DNA from: Mycobacterium shimoidei
GTDB taxonomy: Bacteria > Actinomycetota > Actinomycetes > Mycobacteriales > Mycobacteriaceae
Assembly: GCA_002101905.1 (NCBI GenBank)
Contig: LQPU01000019.1
Coordinates: 26,199 to 90,198 of the forward strand
DNA: 64,000 nucleotides
Direction of reading: 5' to 3'
The notes below the pieces were generated by a model. It was given only the letters and a program-made list of their open reading frames with translations, was not told the origin of the DNA and did no database searches. The translations under genes and the position numbers were made by a program. Shown in pieces: positions 27,085 to 37,061 of the stretch (within the stretch, counting starts at the first letter, position 1; every line of letters starts with the position of its first letter).

Positions 27085-27908
27085 CGGGCATGGTCGTCTG
27101 CGATATCGACGATCCCGACGACCCACGGCTCGACAACTTTCGTGATCTGAACAGCATCGACCGCCGCCCGGATCTGCCCACCGGCAAAGGACTGGTGATC
27201 GCCGAGGGTGTACTGGTGGTGCAGCGCATGCTGGCGTCGCGGTTCACGCCGCTGGCCCTTCTGGGCGTGGATCGCAGGCTCGCTGAGCTCGAAGCCGATT
27301 TGACTACCAGCAGCGCCCCGTACTATCGGGTGTCCGCCGAAGTGATGGCTGCGGTGGTCGGATTTCACCTCAACCGCGGGGTGTTGGCCGCGGCCCGCCG
27401 GGTGCCCGAGCCCAGTGTCAACCAGGTACTGGAGGGAGCCCGCACGGTCGCGGTGCTCGAAGGTGTCAACGACCACGAAAACCTGGGTTCGATTTTCCGC
27501 AACGCCGCCGGACTCGACGTCGACGCGGTGGTGTTCGGCAGCGGCTGCGCCGACCCGCTGTACCGGCGCGCGGTGCGCGTCTCCATGGGGCACGCGTTGC
27601 TGGTGCCGTATGCCCGCGCAACCGATTGGCCCAACGAGTTGAAAACCATGCGGCAGAAGGGATTTCGGTTGCTGGCAATGACTCCCGATCGCGATGCCAC
27701 CCCGTTGCCAATGGCCATGGCCACAGTGCGCGACCAACCGGTCGCGGTGCTGCTGGGCGCCGAAGGACCCGGGCTGAGCCACGCCGCGATGCGCGCAAGC
27801 GACCTGCGGGTGCGCATTCCGATGTCGCGGGACACCGATTCGCTCAACGTCGCCACCGCGGCGGCGCTGGCGTTCTATGAACGCACACGGGTTAGGCTCG
27901 GCTCGTGA
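27081..27908 (+). CDS. SpoU/TrmH-family RNA 2'-O-methyltransferase (Rv0881-type)
   Basis: 275-residue SPOUT methyltransferase. The three SpoU motifs are clear: [13 protein letters not shown] (motif 1), [13 protein letters not shown] (motif 2) and [23 protein letters not shown] (motif 3, knotted SAM site; split here at 20 residues for reading). The N-terminal substrate-binding region is [20 protein letters not shown]. It methylates a ribose in tRNA or rRNA; the exact site is not determinable. It overlaps the MarR stop and the next gene start by 4 nt each. Confidence 0.92.
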   Translation: MTGMVVCDIDDPDDPRLDNFRDLNSIDRRPDLPTGKGLVIAEGVLVVQRMLASRFTPLALLGVDRRLAELEADLTTSSAPYYRVSAEVMAAVVGFHLNRGVLAAARRVPEPSVNQVLEGARTVAVLEGVNDHENLGSIFRNAAGLDVDAVVFGSGCADPLYRRAVRVSMGHALLVPYARATDWPNELKTMRQKGFRLLAMTPDRDATPLPMAMATVRDQPVAVLLGAEGPGLSHAAMRASDLRVRIPMSRDTDSLNVATAAALAFYERTRVRLGS

Positions 27909-28177
27909 CCGACGAATCTACGCCGTGGGCAACGGGTTTGACGGTGGCTGGGTTCGTTGCGGCGGTCACCGCGGTCGCGATCGTGGTGCTGAGCCTGGGG
28001 CTGGTTCGGGTGCATCCGTTGCTGGCCGTGGGGCTCAACGTGGTTGCGGCCGGGGGATTGGCGCCCACCTTGTGGGGATGGCGACGCACGCCGGTGTTGC
28101 GCTGGTTCGTGCTGGGTGCCGGTTTAGGCGTCGCGGGTGCCTGGCTGGCGCTGCTGACGCTCGCGGGCGCCGGTTAG
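27905..28177 (+). CDS. small membrane protein, DUF2537 (Rv0882-type)
   Basis: 90-residue protein with three hydrophobic helices: LTVAGFVAAVTAVAIVVLSL, PLLAVGLNVVAAGGLAPTLW and FVLGAGLGVAGAWLALLTLA. It matches Rv0882 in position and size. The GTG start at 27905 overlaps the methyltransferase stop. It converges with sepH (4-nt overlap). Function unknown. Confidence 0.85.
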   Translation: MTDESTPWATGLTVAGFVAAVTAVAIVVLSLGLVRVHPLLAVGLNVVAAGGLAPTLWGWRRTPVLRWFVLGAGLGVAGAWLALLTLAGAG

Positions 28178-28956
28178 CGCTGGCCGCCCGAGCGCACGCC
28201 GAGCAATACGTCTTCCCAGGCCGGAACCGGCGGCTTGCGTCCCCGACGCGCGCGGGCAGGCTCGCTGCGCCGCTCCTCGGCCGGTTCTGCCGCGGGCGTG
28301 GGCTCGGGTTCGTCGAAGTCGAGCTGGGCGACCGGAGCCACCGGCCGCAGCGGCCGCTCGAAGTGGGGATCGATCAGCGCGTTGGCCTCGTCGTCGACCG
28401 CGAGTACCGTCCCGCCGTGCGCACCGGGGGTGAAGCGGAAATGCGCGACGTTGTCCGAGCGACCCGCCTTCCAAGCCAACTGCACCGTCCAGCGTCCGTC
28501 TTCGTTGCGCCACGCATCCCAGGACATGCTGTCCGGGTTGAGGCCGCGCGCGATCAGCGTGGCGTTGACCGTCTCCAGCAGGGTCAGCACCGCGGGGCCG
28601 TCGGCGAGCACCGGATGCGCGGCGGTCGCCAGCTCGGCGACACGCGAGCGCTCCAACAGCACCGGGTGGGCGAAGCGCTGAACCCGCTCGACATCGACAC
28701 CGGCCGCGGCAGCGACTTGCTCGACCGACGCGCCGGAGCGGACACGGGCCTGAATGTCCTTGGGACGCAACGTGCTGGGCATTTGCATGTCCATCTGCCC
28801 CTGTCCCACCCGTGCGCCGTCACCGCGCATCGCGGCGCGCAACCGGTCGTCGGCGGGCAGCTTGAAGGTGTCGGTGGCAACTCCGTTTTCGTCGCAGCCC
28901 TCACAGATGATGTGTTTGCCTTCGACGTCGAGACCGACGACCTTGAGTTCCCGCAT
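28174..28956 (-). CDS. sepH: cell-division protein SepH
   Basis: 260-residue DUF3071 protein, orthologue of Rv0883c. The N-terminal domain reads MRELKVVGLDVEGKHIICEG, and residues about 60-95 form a helix-turn-helix-like segment (RPKDIQARVRSGASVEQVAA AAG). The C-terminus is a Pro/Glu-rich variable region ending RGRKPPVPAWEDVLLGVRSG, conserved in the family. SepH binds FtsZ and promotes Z-ring assembly in actinobacteria (Streptomyces, Mycobacterium). The start at 28956 follows GGAGGTCGCC. Confidence 0.92.
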   Translation of the reverse strand: MRELKVVGLDVEGKHIICEGCDENGVATDTFKLPADDRLRAAMRGDGARVGQGQMDMQMPSTLRPKDIQARVRSGASVEQVAAAAGVDVERVQRFAHPVLLERSRVAELATAAHPVLADGPAVLTLLETVNATLIARGLNPDSMSWDAWRNEDGRWTVQLAWKAGRSDNVAHFRFTPGAHGGTVLAVDDEANALIDPHFERPLRPVAPVAQLDFDEPEPTPAAEPAEERRSEPARARRGRKPPVPAWEDVLLGVRSGGQR

Positions 28957-29042
28957 GGCGACCTCCTCGGGGCCTGTCAGCTGCGCACTCTAGTGCAGCA
29001 GCCGGCCGTAACCGCGCTGACACGCCGCCCAGGTCAGATCGC

Positions 29043-30305
<1,263 letters not shown>

Positions 30306-30321
30306 TCATCAGGAGACCGGC

Positions 30322-31350
30322 ATGGCTCAGAAGATGGATCGGACGAAGCTCGTACGTCGCTGGCGTCGCAACATGGACGTGTCCGACGACACCGAGTACG
30401 TGGAGATGCTGCGCACGCTCTCCGAGGGGTCGGTGCGGCGCAACTTCAACCCCTATACCGACATCGACTGGAACTCGCCGGAATTCGCGGTCACGAAGAA
30501 CGATCCGCGCTGGAAGCTGCCGGCCACCGATCCGCTGGGCCGCCACCCCTGGTATCAGGCGCAGTCGGAGGAACGCCAGATCGAAATCGGCATGTGGCGT
30601 CAGGCGAACGTCGCCAAGGTCGGCCTGCACTTCGAGTCCATCCTCATCCGCGGCTTGATGGAGTACGCGTTCTGGGTGCCCAACGGTTCACCGGAATACC
30701 GCTACTGCCTGCACGAGGCGGTCGAAGAGTGCAACCACACGATGATGTTCCAGGAGATGGTGAACCGCATCGGCGCCGACGTGCCGGGCATGCCGCGGCT
30801 GCTCAAGTGGATCCAGCCGCTGATCCCGCTGCTCGCCGGACCGCTGCCGATCCCGTTCTGGTTCGGCATCCTCGCCGGCGAGGAGCCCATCGACCACACC
30901 CAGAAGAACGTGTTGCGCGAAGGCAAGGAGCTGCACCCGATCATGGAGCGGGTGATGGCCATCCACGTGGCCGAGGAGGCTCGCCACATCTCCTTCGCTC
31001 ATGAGTACCTGCGCAAGCGGGTGCCACATCTGCCGCGCCGCAAGCGGTTCTGGCTCTCGCTGTCGGTGCCGATCACAATGCGGATCCTGTGCTCGGCCAT
31101 CGTGGTGCCGCCCAAGGCCTTCTGGCAGGAGTTCGACATTCCGCGTGAGGTGCGCAAGGAAGCGTTCTTCCGTTCCCCGGAGTCGCGGCAGATGCTTCGC
31201 GATATGTTCGGCGACGTGCGGATGCTGTGCCACGACACCGGCCTGATGAATCCGGTCGCGAAGATCATCTGGCGGATCTGCAAGATCAACGGCAAGCCTT
31301 CGCGCTACCGCAGCGAGCCAGCGCGCCAGCACCTGGTCGCGGCCGCATAG
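30322..31350 (+). CDS. AurF-type non-heme diiron oxygenase (Rv0885-type)
   Basis: 342-residue protein, orthologue of Rv0885. The diiron ligand pattern resembles p-aminobenzoate N-oxygenase AurF: E105 in HFESILIRGLMEYAFW, E136/H139 in EAVEECNHTMMFQEM, E186 region in AGEEPIDH, and H214/E218/H221 in HVAEEARHISFAHEYL. Such enzymes use O2 and electrons to oxidise amines or other substrates; the substrate here is unknown. SD AGGAGACCGGC precedes the ATG. fprB begins 7 nt downstream, which would supply the required reductant. Confidence 0.88.
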   Translation: MAQKMDRTKLVRRWRRNMDVSDDTEYVEMLRTLSEGSVRRNFNPYTDIDWNSPEFAVTKNDPRWKLPATDPLGRHPWYQAQSEERQIEIGMWRQANVAKVGLHFESILIRGLMEYAFWVPNGSPEYRYCLHEAVEECNHTMMFQEMVNRIGADVPGMPRLLKWIQPLIPLLAGPLPIPFWFGILAGEEPIDHTQKNVLREGKELHPIMERVMAIHVAEEARHISFAHEYLRKRVPHLPRRKRFWLSLSVPITMRILCSAIVVPPKAFWQEFDIPREVRKEAFFRSPESRQMLRDMFGDVRMLCHDTGLMNPVAKIIWRICKINGKPSRYRSEPARQHLVAAA

Positions 31351-31357
31351 GGCGCCT

Positions 31358-33049
31358 ATGCCGCACGTCATCACCCAGTCGTGCTGTAACGACGGGTCCT
31401 GCGTGTTCGCGTGTCCGGTGAACTGCATTCACCCCACGCCGGACGAGCCCGGCTTTGCCACCTCCGAGATGCTCTACATCGATCCGGCGGCTTGTGTGGA
31501 CTGCGGCGCCTGTGTGAGTGCGTGCCCGGTCGGAGCGATCGCGCCCGACACCCGGCTGGACGTCCGCCAGTTGCCGTTCGTCGACATCAACGCGTCGTTT
31601 TATCCGTACCGGCCGCCCGACGTGAAGCTGCCGCCGACGTCGAAACTGGCCCCGGTGATTCCGGCGGCGCAGGTGCATGCCCGCGACCACCCGCTGACGG
31701 TGGCCATCGTCGGCTCGGGACCGGCGGCGATGTACGCCGCCGACGAGTTGCTGACACAGCCGGGCGTGCGCGTCAACGTGTTCGAGAAGCTGCCGACGCC
31801 CTACGGCCTGGTACGGGCCGGCGTCGCGCCCGACCACCAGAGCACCAAGCGGGTCACCTGGCTGTTCGACAGGGTCGCCGCGCGGCGGGGCTTTCAGTTC
31901 TATCTCAACGTCCAGGTCGGTAAGCATCTGAGCCACGCCGACCTGCTCGCGCATCATCACGCCGTCGTCTACGCCGTCGGAGCGCCGACCGACCGCCGGC
32001 TCGAGATCGAGGGTGTGGGATTGCCCGGCAGCGCGACCGCCACCGAGCTGGTCGCGTGGATCAACGGACACCCCGACTTCACCGATCTTCCAGTCGATCT
32101 GGGGCACGAGCGGGTCGTGATCATCGGCAACGGCAATGTCGCCCTCGACGTGGCGCGAGTGCTCACCACCGATCCCGACGAGCTGGCCCGCACCGACATC
32201 TCCGATCACGCGCTGGGCGTGCTGCGGACTTCACGAGTGCAGGAGGTGGTGATCGCCGCCCGCCGCGGCCCCGCGCACTCGGCGTTCACGCTGCCCGAGC
32301 TGATCGGGCTCACCACGTCGGCCGACGTGGTGCTCGACGCGCACGACCACGAGCTGGTGCGCCGTGACCTGGAGACCACCAAAGATCCCCTGACCAAGCA
32401 GAAGCTGGAAATCCTCAGCAAGCTCGCCCTTCCCTCGAGTCCGGTGAGACGACCGCGCATCCGGCTGGCCTACCTGCTGACCCCGATGCGCATCGTGGGC
32501 ACAGACCGTGTCACCGCTATGGAGTTCGCCGTCACCGGCACCGACGAGACGCGCCGAGTGGACGCCGGGCTGGTGCTCAGTTCGATCGGCTACCGCGGCA
32601 CACCTGTGGCCGGGCTCCCGTTCGACGAGAGCGCCGCGGTGGTCCCGAACGACGCAGGGCGCGTCGTCGACCCGGACAGCGGGCAGCCGGTTCGTGGGGC
32701 GTATGTGGCGGGATGGATCAAGCGCGGGCCCACCGGATTCATCGGCACCAACAAGTCCTGCTCGCTGCAGACGGTGCAGTCGCTGGTAGCGGACTTCAAC
32801 GAGGGTCTGCTGACCGATCCCGTCGCCGGTCCGCGTGCGTTGGCCCGGCTGGTGCACGCCCGTCAGCCCGACGTCGTCGACGCCGCCGGTTGGCGGGCGA
32901 TCGACGAGGCAGAACGTGAGCGAGGCAAGGCCCGCGAGCGCCCCCGCGACAAGTTCACCTCGATCGCCGACATGCTGGCCGTCGCGGCGAACGCGCCGCG
33001 AATTCCGTTGCGACGGCGGATTTTCGACCGGATCCGTGAACTGGTTTAG
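31358..33049 (+). CDS. fprB: ferredoxin / ferredoxin-NADP+ reductase fusion FprB
   Basis: 563-residue protein, orthologue of Rv0886 (575 aa). Residues 1-65 are a 7Fe/8Fe-type ferredoxin domain (CCNDGSCVFACPVNCIHP and DCGACVSACPVGAIAP). The rest is an adrenodoxin-reductase-type flavoprotein with FAD site VAIVGSGPAAMYAADELL, NADP site VIIGNGNVALDVARVL and the C-terminal GYVAGWIKRGPTGFIGTNK-type element. It passes electrons from NADPH through FAD to the iron-sulfur centres. Position right behind a diiron oxygenase suggests a functional pair. It overlaps the convergent VOC gene by 4 nt. Confidence 0.95.
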   Translation: MPHVITQSCCNDGSCVFACPVNCIHPTPDEPGFATSEMLYIDPAACVDCGACVSACPVGAIAPDTRLDVRQLPFVDINASFYPYRPPDVKLPPTSKLAPVIPAAQVHARDHPLTVAIVGSGPAAMYAADELLTQPGVRVNVFEKLPTPYGLVRAGVAPDHQSTKRVTWLFDRVAARRGFQFYLNVQVGKHLSHADLLAHHHAVVYAVGAPTDRRLEIEGVGLPGSATATELVAWINGHPDFTDLPVDLGHERVVIIGNGNVALDVARVLTTDPDELARTDISDHALGVLRTSRVQEVVIAARRGPAHSAFTLPELIGLTTSADVVLDAHDHELVRRDLETTKDPLTKQKLEILSKLALPSSPVRRPRIRLAYLLTPMRIVGTDRVTAMEFAVTGTDETRRVDAGLVLSSIGYRGTPVAGLPFDESAAVVPNDAGRVVDPDSGQPVRGAYVAGWIKRGPTGFIGTNKSCSLQTVQSLVADFNEGLLTDPVAGPRALARLVHARQPDVVDAAGWRAIDEAERERGKARERPRDKFTSIADMLAVAANAPRIPLRRRIFDRIRELV

Positions 33050-33498
33050 GACTCCTGTGCCATTGCCGCGGCGATTTCCTCCATGCTGACCTCACGCATC
33101 GGCTGGCCCAGCGACCAATGGTGGCCGAACGGATCGGCCAGCACGCCGTAGCGGTCGCCCCAGAACTGGTCTTCCAACGGCGCAACGACGGTCGCGCCGG
33201 CGTCCAGCGCCCGCTGGAACTTTGCATCGACGTCGGTCACCGTCATGTGAATGGTGACCGGCGTCCCGCCGAGCGACTTCGGGGTCATCGACTTGCCGCC
33301 CGACATTTCCGGGAAGTCGTCGTTGAGCATCACCACAAAGCCGTTGATGCGCAGCGCCGCATGGATCAGCTTGCCGTCCGGGCGGGGGACCCGGCCCAAT
33401 TCGACAGCGTCGAAGGCCTTGACGTAAAAGTCGATCGCCGCCGCGGCGTCGTCGACGACGAGGTGCGGGGATACGGTGGGTTCGACGGCGATCGCCAT
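33046..33498 (-). CDS. VOC-family (glyoxalase-like) protein, Rv0887c-type
   Basis: 150-residue single-domain vicinal-oxygen-chelate/PhnB-like protein with VSPHLVVDDAAAAIDFYVKAF, LIHAALRINGFVVMLNDDFP and FWGDRYGVLADPFGHHWSLG. It matches Rv0887c. The start at 33498 follows GGAGGCCACC. A near-dyad GGTCT...AGACC (33520-33540) lies immediately upstream and may overlap its promoter. Rv0888, the sphingomyelinase gene next to it in H37Rv, is absent. Function unknown. Confidence 0.85.
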   Translation of the reverse strand: MAIAVEPTVSPHLVVDDAAAAIDFYVKAFDAVELGRVPRPDGKLIHAALRINGFVVMLNDDFPEMSGGKSMTPKSLGGTPVTIHMTVTDVDAKFQRALDAGATVVAPLEDQFWGDRYGVLADPFGHHWSLGQPMREVSMEEIAAAMAQES

Positions 33499-33579
33499 GG
33501 TGGCCTCCTAATGGTCATAGGTCTGGTACCGGTATAGACCACGGAGGCGACACAAAATCATCGCCGTGATCGCCGCAGG

Positions 33580-34713
33580 TTATGACAGTGTGCGGACCTG
33601 GTCCCAGCCTTCGACCGCCTCCGCGCTGCGCGGATCGGGGCCGACATAGATGGCCGACGGGCGGACCAACTTGCCCAGTTTCTTCTGCTCGAGGATGTGT
33701 GCACACCAACCGGCGGTGCGCCCGCAGGTGAACATCGCCGGCATCATCTGCGGCGGCACCCGGGCAAAGTCCAGCACCACTGCCGCCCAGAACTCGACGT
33801 TGGTTTCGATGGCCCGGTCCGGCCGCCGCTCCCGCAGTTCCGCCAGGGCTGCCTGCTCGAGTGCCATCGCGACCTCGTAGCGCGGTGCCCCGAGTCGCTC
33901 TGCGGTGGCCCGCAGCACCCGGGCCCGCGGATCCTCGGCGCGGTAGACCCGGTGCCCGAAGCCCATCAGCTTCTCACCGCGGTCCAGGATGCCCTTGACC
34001 AGACCGCGCGCGTCGCCGGTGCGCTCGACTTGCTCGAGCATCGGCAACACCCGGGCGGGCGCACCGCCGTGCAGCGGGCCGCTCATCGCCCCGATGGCCC
34101 CGGACAATGCGGCCGCCACGTCGGCGCCGGTCGAAGCGATCACCCGGGCGGTGAAGGTCGAGGCGTTCATGCCGTGCTCGGCCGCGGAAACCCAGTAAGC
34201 GTCAACAGCCTCGATATGTCTGGGGTCCGGCTCGCCCTGCCATCGGGTCATGAAACGTGCAGTCACCGTGGGGCATTCGTCGATGACCCGTTGCGGAACC
34301 GCCGGCTGGTAGATGCCGCGGGCGGACTGGGCGACATAGGACAGCGCCATCACCGAGGCCCTGGCCAGCTGGGCGCGGGCGGTGGAGTCGTCAATGTCGA
34401 GCAGCGGCTGATACCCCCAGATCGGCGCCAACATCGCCAGCCCGGCCTGCACGTCGACGCGCACATCGCCGCTGTGGATCGGCAGCGGGAACGGCTCGGC
34501 CGGCGGCAGCCCGTGGCCGAATTTGCCGTCGACCAGCAACGCCCAGGTGTCACCGAAGGTGACCCGCCGGCCCACCAGTTCCTCGATGTCCACACCGCGG
34601 TAGCGCAGCGCACCGCCGTCCTTGTCAGGCTCGGCGATCTCGGTGGTGAAGGCCACCACACCGTCGAGGCCGGCGACGAAGTTCTCCGGGATTTTGTCCG
34701 GGATCACGGTCAT
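33580..34713 (-). CDS. citA: citrate synthase 2 (CitA)
   Basis: 377-residue citrate-synthase-fold enzyme, orthologue of Rv0889c. Catalytic-type motifs are present: HGMNAS (His region), MSGPLHGGAPARV, GFGHRVYRAEDPRA and the C-terminal aspartate region VEFWAAVVLDFARVP. It condenses oxaloacetate with acetyl-CoA, or as a paralogue with a related acyl-CoA. The start ATG 34713 is divergent from pdxH. The second, major citrate synthase gltA2 is 1.3 kb away. Confidence 0.94.
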   Translation of the reverse strand: MTVIPDKIPENFVAGLDGVVAFTTEIAEPDKDGGALRYRGVDIEELVGRRVTFGDTWALLVDGKFGHGLPPAEPFPLPIHSGDVRVDVQAGLAMLAPIWGYQPLLDIDDSTARAQLARASVMALSYVAQSARGIYQPAVPQRVIDECPTVTARFMTRWQGEPDPRHIEAVDAYWVSAAEHGMNASTFTARVIASTGADVAAALSGAIGAMSGPLHGGAPARVLPMLEQVERTGDARGLVKGILDRGEKLMGFGHRVYRAEDPRARVLRATAERLGAPRYEVAMALEQAALAELRERRPDRAIETNVEFWAAVVLDFARVPPQMMPAMFTCGRTAGWCAHILEQKKLGKLVRPSAIYVGPDPRSAEAVEGWDQVRTLS

Positions 34714-34794
34714 AGCTGAATTCTCGCACGCCGGTCCGGACCGGCCGCTACCGGTCGGTAACCGTAGCTTGCTCGCCGAGGTACCGTTGGCGCG

Positions 34795-35454
34795 ATGGCA
34801 GGACCGGACAATGAGCACCTTGCCGCAATGCGTGCCGAGTACGGGTCGGTGGAAAAGGACGGCAGCCCCGATCTCGACGTCGACTGGTTGCAGGATGGGT
34901 GGGTTGCCTTGCTGCGCAAGTGGATCCGCGACGCCGAGGACGCCGGCGTCGCCGAACCCAACGCCTTCGTGCTGGCCACTGTCGACTCGGGCCGGCCGGT
35001 CAGCCGCTCAGTGCTGTGCAAGAGTGTCGATGAGCGGGGGATCACTTTCTACACCAGCTACGACTCGGCCAAGGCCGCCGAGCTCGCCGCGACGCCGTAC
35101 GCGTCGGCGACGTTCCCGTGGTATCTGCTCGGCCGGCAGGTCCACATCCGCGGCCCGGTGACCAAGGTCGACCCGGCCGAGACGCAAGAGTACTGGTCCC
35201 GACGGCCGCGGGGCTCACAGTTGGGTGCCTGGGCGTCGCAGCAGTCGCGGCCGATCGCGTCGCGCGCGGCCCTCCTGGACCAGCTGGCCGAGGTCACCGC
35301 CCGTTTCGCTGACAGCGAGCAGGTCCCGGTCCCCCCGAACTGGGGCGGGTACCGCATCGCACCCGAGGTGGTCGAGTTCTGGCAGGGCCGAGAAAACCGG
35401 CTGCACAACAGGATTCGCGTCACAGGCGGGGTCGTTGAACGCCTGCAGCCATAG
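34795..35454 (+). CDS. pdxH: pyridoxamine 5'-phosphate oxidase PdxH
   Basis: 219-residue FMN enzyme that oxidises pyridoxamine/pyridoxine phosphate to PLP. Family segments: [53 protein letters not shown] and the C-terminal signature [15 protein letters not shown]. In H37Rv the orthologue I know (Rv2607) is elsewhere; here it lies between citA and gltA2, replacing the Rv0890c-Rv0895 interval. A stem-loop followed by T5 ends it. Confidence 0.94.
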   Translation: MAGPDNEHLAAMRAEYGSVEKDGSPDLDVDWLQDGWVALLRKWIRDAEDAGVAEPNAFVLATVDSGRPVSRSVLCKSVDERGITFYTSYDSAKAAELAATPYASATFPWYLLGRQVHIRGPVTKVDPAETQEYWSRRPRGSQLGAWASQQSRPIASRAALLDQLAEVTARFADSEQVPVPPNWGGYRIAPEVVEFWQGRENRLHNRIRVTGGVVERLQP

Positions 35455-35461
35455 CGGCCGG

Positions 35462-35499
35462 GCCCGGTGGCCGGAATCGGCGCCAACCGGGCGATTTTT
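35462..35499 (+). terminator. rho-independent-type terminator after pdxH
   Basis: GCCCGGT (35462-35468) pairs with ACCGGGC (35486-35492), an inner GGC/GCC can extend the stem, and TTTTT follows at 35495-35499, 8 nt after the pdxH stop. True U-tailed terminators are uncommon in mycobacteria, which makes this one distinctive. Confidence 0.75.
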
Positions 35500-35594
35500 G
35501 CGGTGCTCAGTGCAGATCCACGCACCGCGCCGGCGATCATCGGCTACTGTGACCCGACACCCCGGGCAGACGCACCGGCGCGATAACGACTACC

Positions 35595-35620
35595 TTCAGC
35601 TATAAGCACGCCTATAAAAG
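35595..35620 (+). promoter_or_regulatory. candidate gltA2 promoter
   Basis: Two -10-like hexamers, TATAAG (35601-35606) and TATAAA (35613-35618), lie 38-50 nt before the gltA2 GTG in otherwise GC-rich sequence. No clear -35 box is seen. The SD-like AAAGGGG at 35643 precedes the start. The rest of 35500-35594 shows nothing recognisable. Confidence 0.4.
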
Positions 35621-35654
35621 CTGGGCAGCATGAGCAGAGCGCAAAGGGGTTCTT

Positions 35655-36950
35655 GTGGCAGCAACTGACGACACCGCCACGCTGCGATACCCAGGTGGTG
35701 AGCTGGAACTAAAGATCGCACACGCCACCGAGGGAGCCGACGGCATTGCGCTGGGCTCACTGCTGGCCAAGACGGGTTACACGACCTTCGACAGCGGCTT
35801 CATGAACACCGCCTCCACCAAGAGCGCCATCACCTACATCGACGGCGATGCGGGCATCCTGCGCTACCGCGGCTACCCGATCGAGCAGCTCGCGGAGAAG
35901 TCGACGTTCCTCGAGGTCAGCTACCTGCTGATTTACGGTGAGCTGCCGACCAAAGAGCAGCTCGCCAACTTCACCAAGCAGATCCAGCGCCACACCATGC
36001 TGCATGAGGACCTCAAGCGGTTCTTCGACGGCTTTCCGCGCAACGCCCACCCGATGCCGGTGTTGAGCAGCGTCGTCAACGCGCTCTCCGCCTACTACCA
36101 GGATTCGCTGGACCCGATGGACAGCGACCAGGTCGAGCTGTCCACGATCCGGCTGCTGGCCAAGCTGCCGACCATCGCCGCCTACGCGTTCAAGAAGTCG
36201 GTGGGCCAGCCCTTCCTGTATCCGGACAACTCGCTGACGCTGGTAGAGAACTTTTTGCGGATGACGTTCGGTTTGCCGGCCGAGCCCTACACGCCGGACC
36301 CGGAGATCGTCCGGGCGCTGGACATGCTGTTCATCTTGCACGCCGACCACGAGCAGAATTGCTCGACGTCGACGGTGCGGCTGGTGGGCTCGTCGCGGGC
36401 CAACCTGTTCACGTCGATCTCCGGTGGCATCAACGCGCTATGGGGCCCGCTGCACGGCGGCGCCAACCAGGCGGTGCTGGAGATGCTCGAGAAGATCCGG
36501 CAAAGCGACGACGACGTCGCGGAGTTCGTCCGCAAGGTCAAGAACCGCGAGGAAGGCGTCAAGCTGATGGGCTTCGGCCACCGCGTGTACAAGAACTACG
36601 ACCCGCGGGCGCGCATCGTCAAAGAACAGGCCGACAAGATTCTCGGCAAGCTCGGCGGTGACGACCACCTGCTCAAGATCGCCAAGGAACTCGAGGAGGC
36701 GGCGCTCACCGACGACTACTTCATCGAGCGCAAGCTGTACCCCAACGTCGACTTCTACACCGGGCTGATTTACCGGGCGCTGGGATTCCCGACGCGGATG
36801 TTCACCGTGCTGTTCGCGCTGGGCCGGCTGCCGGGATGGATCGCGCACTGGCGCGAGATGCACGACGAGGGCGATTCCAAGATCGGCCGTCCGCGCCAGA
36901 TCTACACCGGCTACACCGAGCGCGACTACACCACGATCGACGCCCGCTAG
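35655..36950 (+). CDS. gltA2: citrate synthase GltA2
   Basis: 431-residue main citrate synthase, the same length and N-terminus type as Rv0896 ([14 protein letters not shown] after a short leader). Motifs include [20 protein letters not shown], the active-site [16 protein letters not shown] and [16 protein letters not shown], and [16 protein letters not shown] with the catalytic Asp. The start is GTG 35655. It controls entry into the TCA cycle. It converges with the phytoene-desaturase-like gene across a long hairpin. Confidence 0.96.
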   Translation: MAATDDTATLRYPGGELELKIAHATEGADGIALGSLLAKTGYTTFDSGFMNTASTKSAITYIDGDAGILRYRGYPIEQLAEKSTFLEVSYLLIYGELPTKEQLANFTKQIQRHTMLHEDLKRFFDGFPRNAHPMPVLSSVVNALSAYYQDSLDPMDSDQVELSTIRLLAKLPTIAAYAFKKSVGQPFLYPDNSLTLVENFLRMTFGLPAEPYTPDPEIVRALDMLFILHADHEQNCSTSTVRLVGSSRANLFTSISGGINALWGPLHGGANQAVLEMLEKIRQSDDDVAEFVRKVKNREEGVKLMGFGHRVYKNYDPRARIVKEQADKILGKLGGDDHLLKIAKELEEAALTDDYFIERKLYPNVDFYTGLIYRALGFPTRMFTVLFALGRLPGWIAHWREMHDEGDSKIGRPRQIYTGYTERDYTTIDAR

Positions 36951-36972
36951 CCCCCCTTTTCCCCCTTTTCTT

Positions 36973-37034
36973 CGCGAGCGGGCGTGTTTGTACGCCGACA
37001 CGCCGCAAACGCCGTACAACTGCGCCCGCTCGCG
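36973..37034. terminator. long hairpin between convergent gltA2 and Rv0897c-type gene
   Basis: CGCGAGCGGGCG (36973-36984) pairs perfectly with CGCCCGCTCGCG (37023-37034), and an inner TTGTACG/CGTACAA (36988-36994 / 37013-37019) extends the stem after a 3-nt internal bulge. Preceded by CCCCTTTTCCCCCTTTTCTT. The symmetry allows it to act as a bidirectional terminator. Similar long palindromes occur elsewhere in mycobacterial genomes in my memory, but no second copy was noticed here. Confidence 0.7.
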
Positions 37035-37061
37035 CCGGAGGGAGGGGGCAGGCCGCCGGGG

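Noticed and set aside
33520..33540. GGTCT...AGACC dyad before the VOC gene as an operator
   Set aside because: Arms of 5 bp only and the internal GGTACC is off-centre; not strong enough to list separately.
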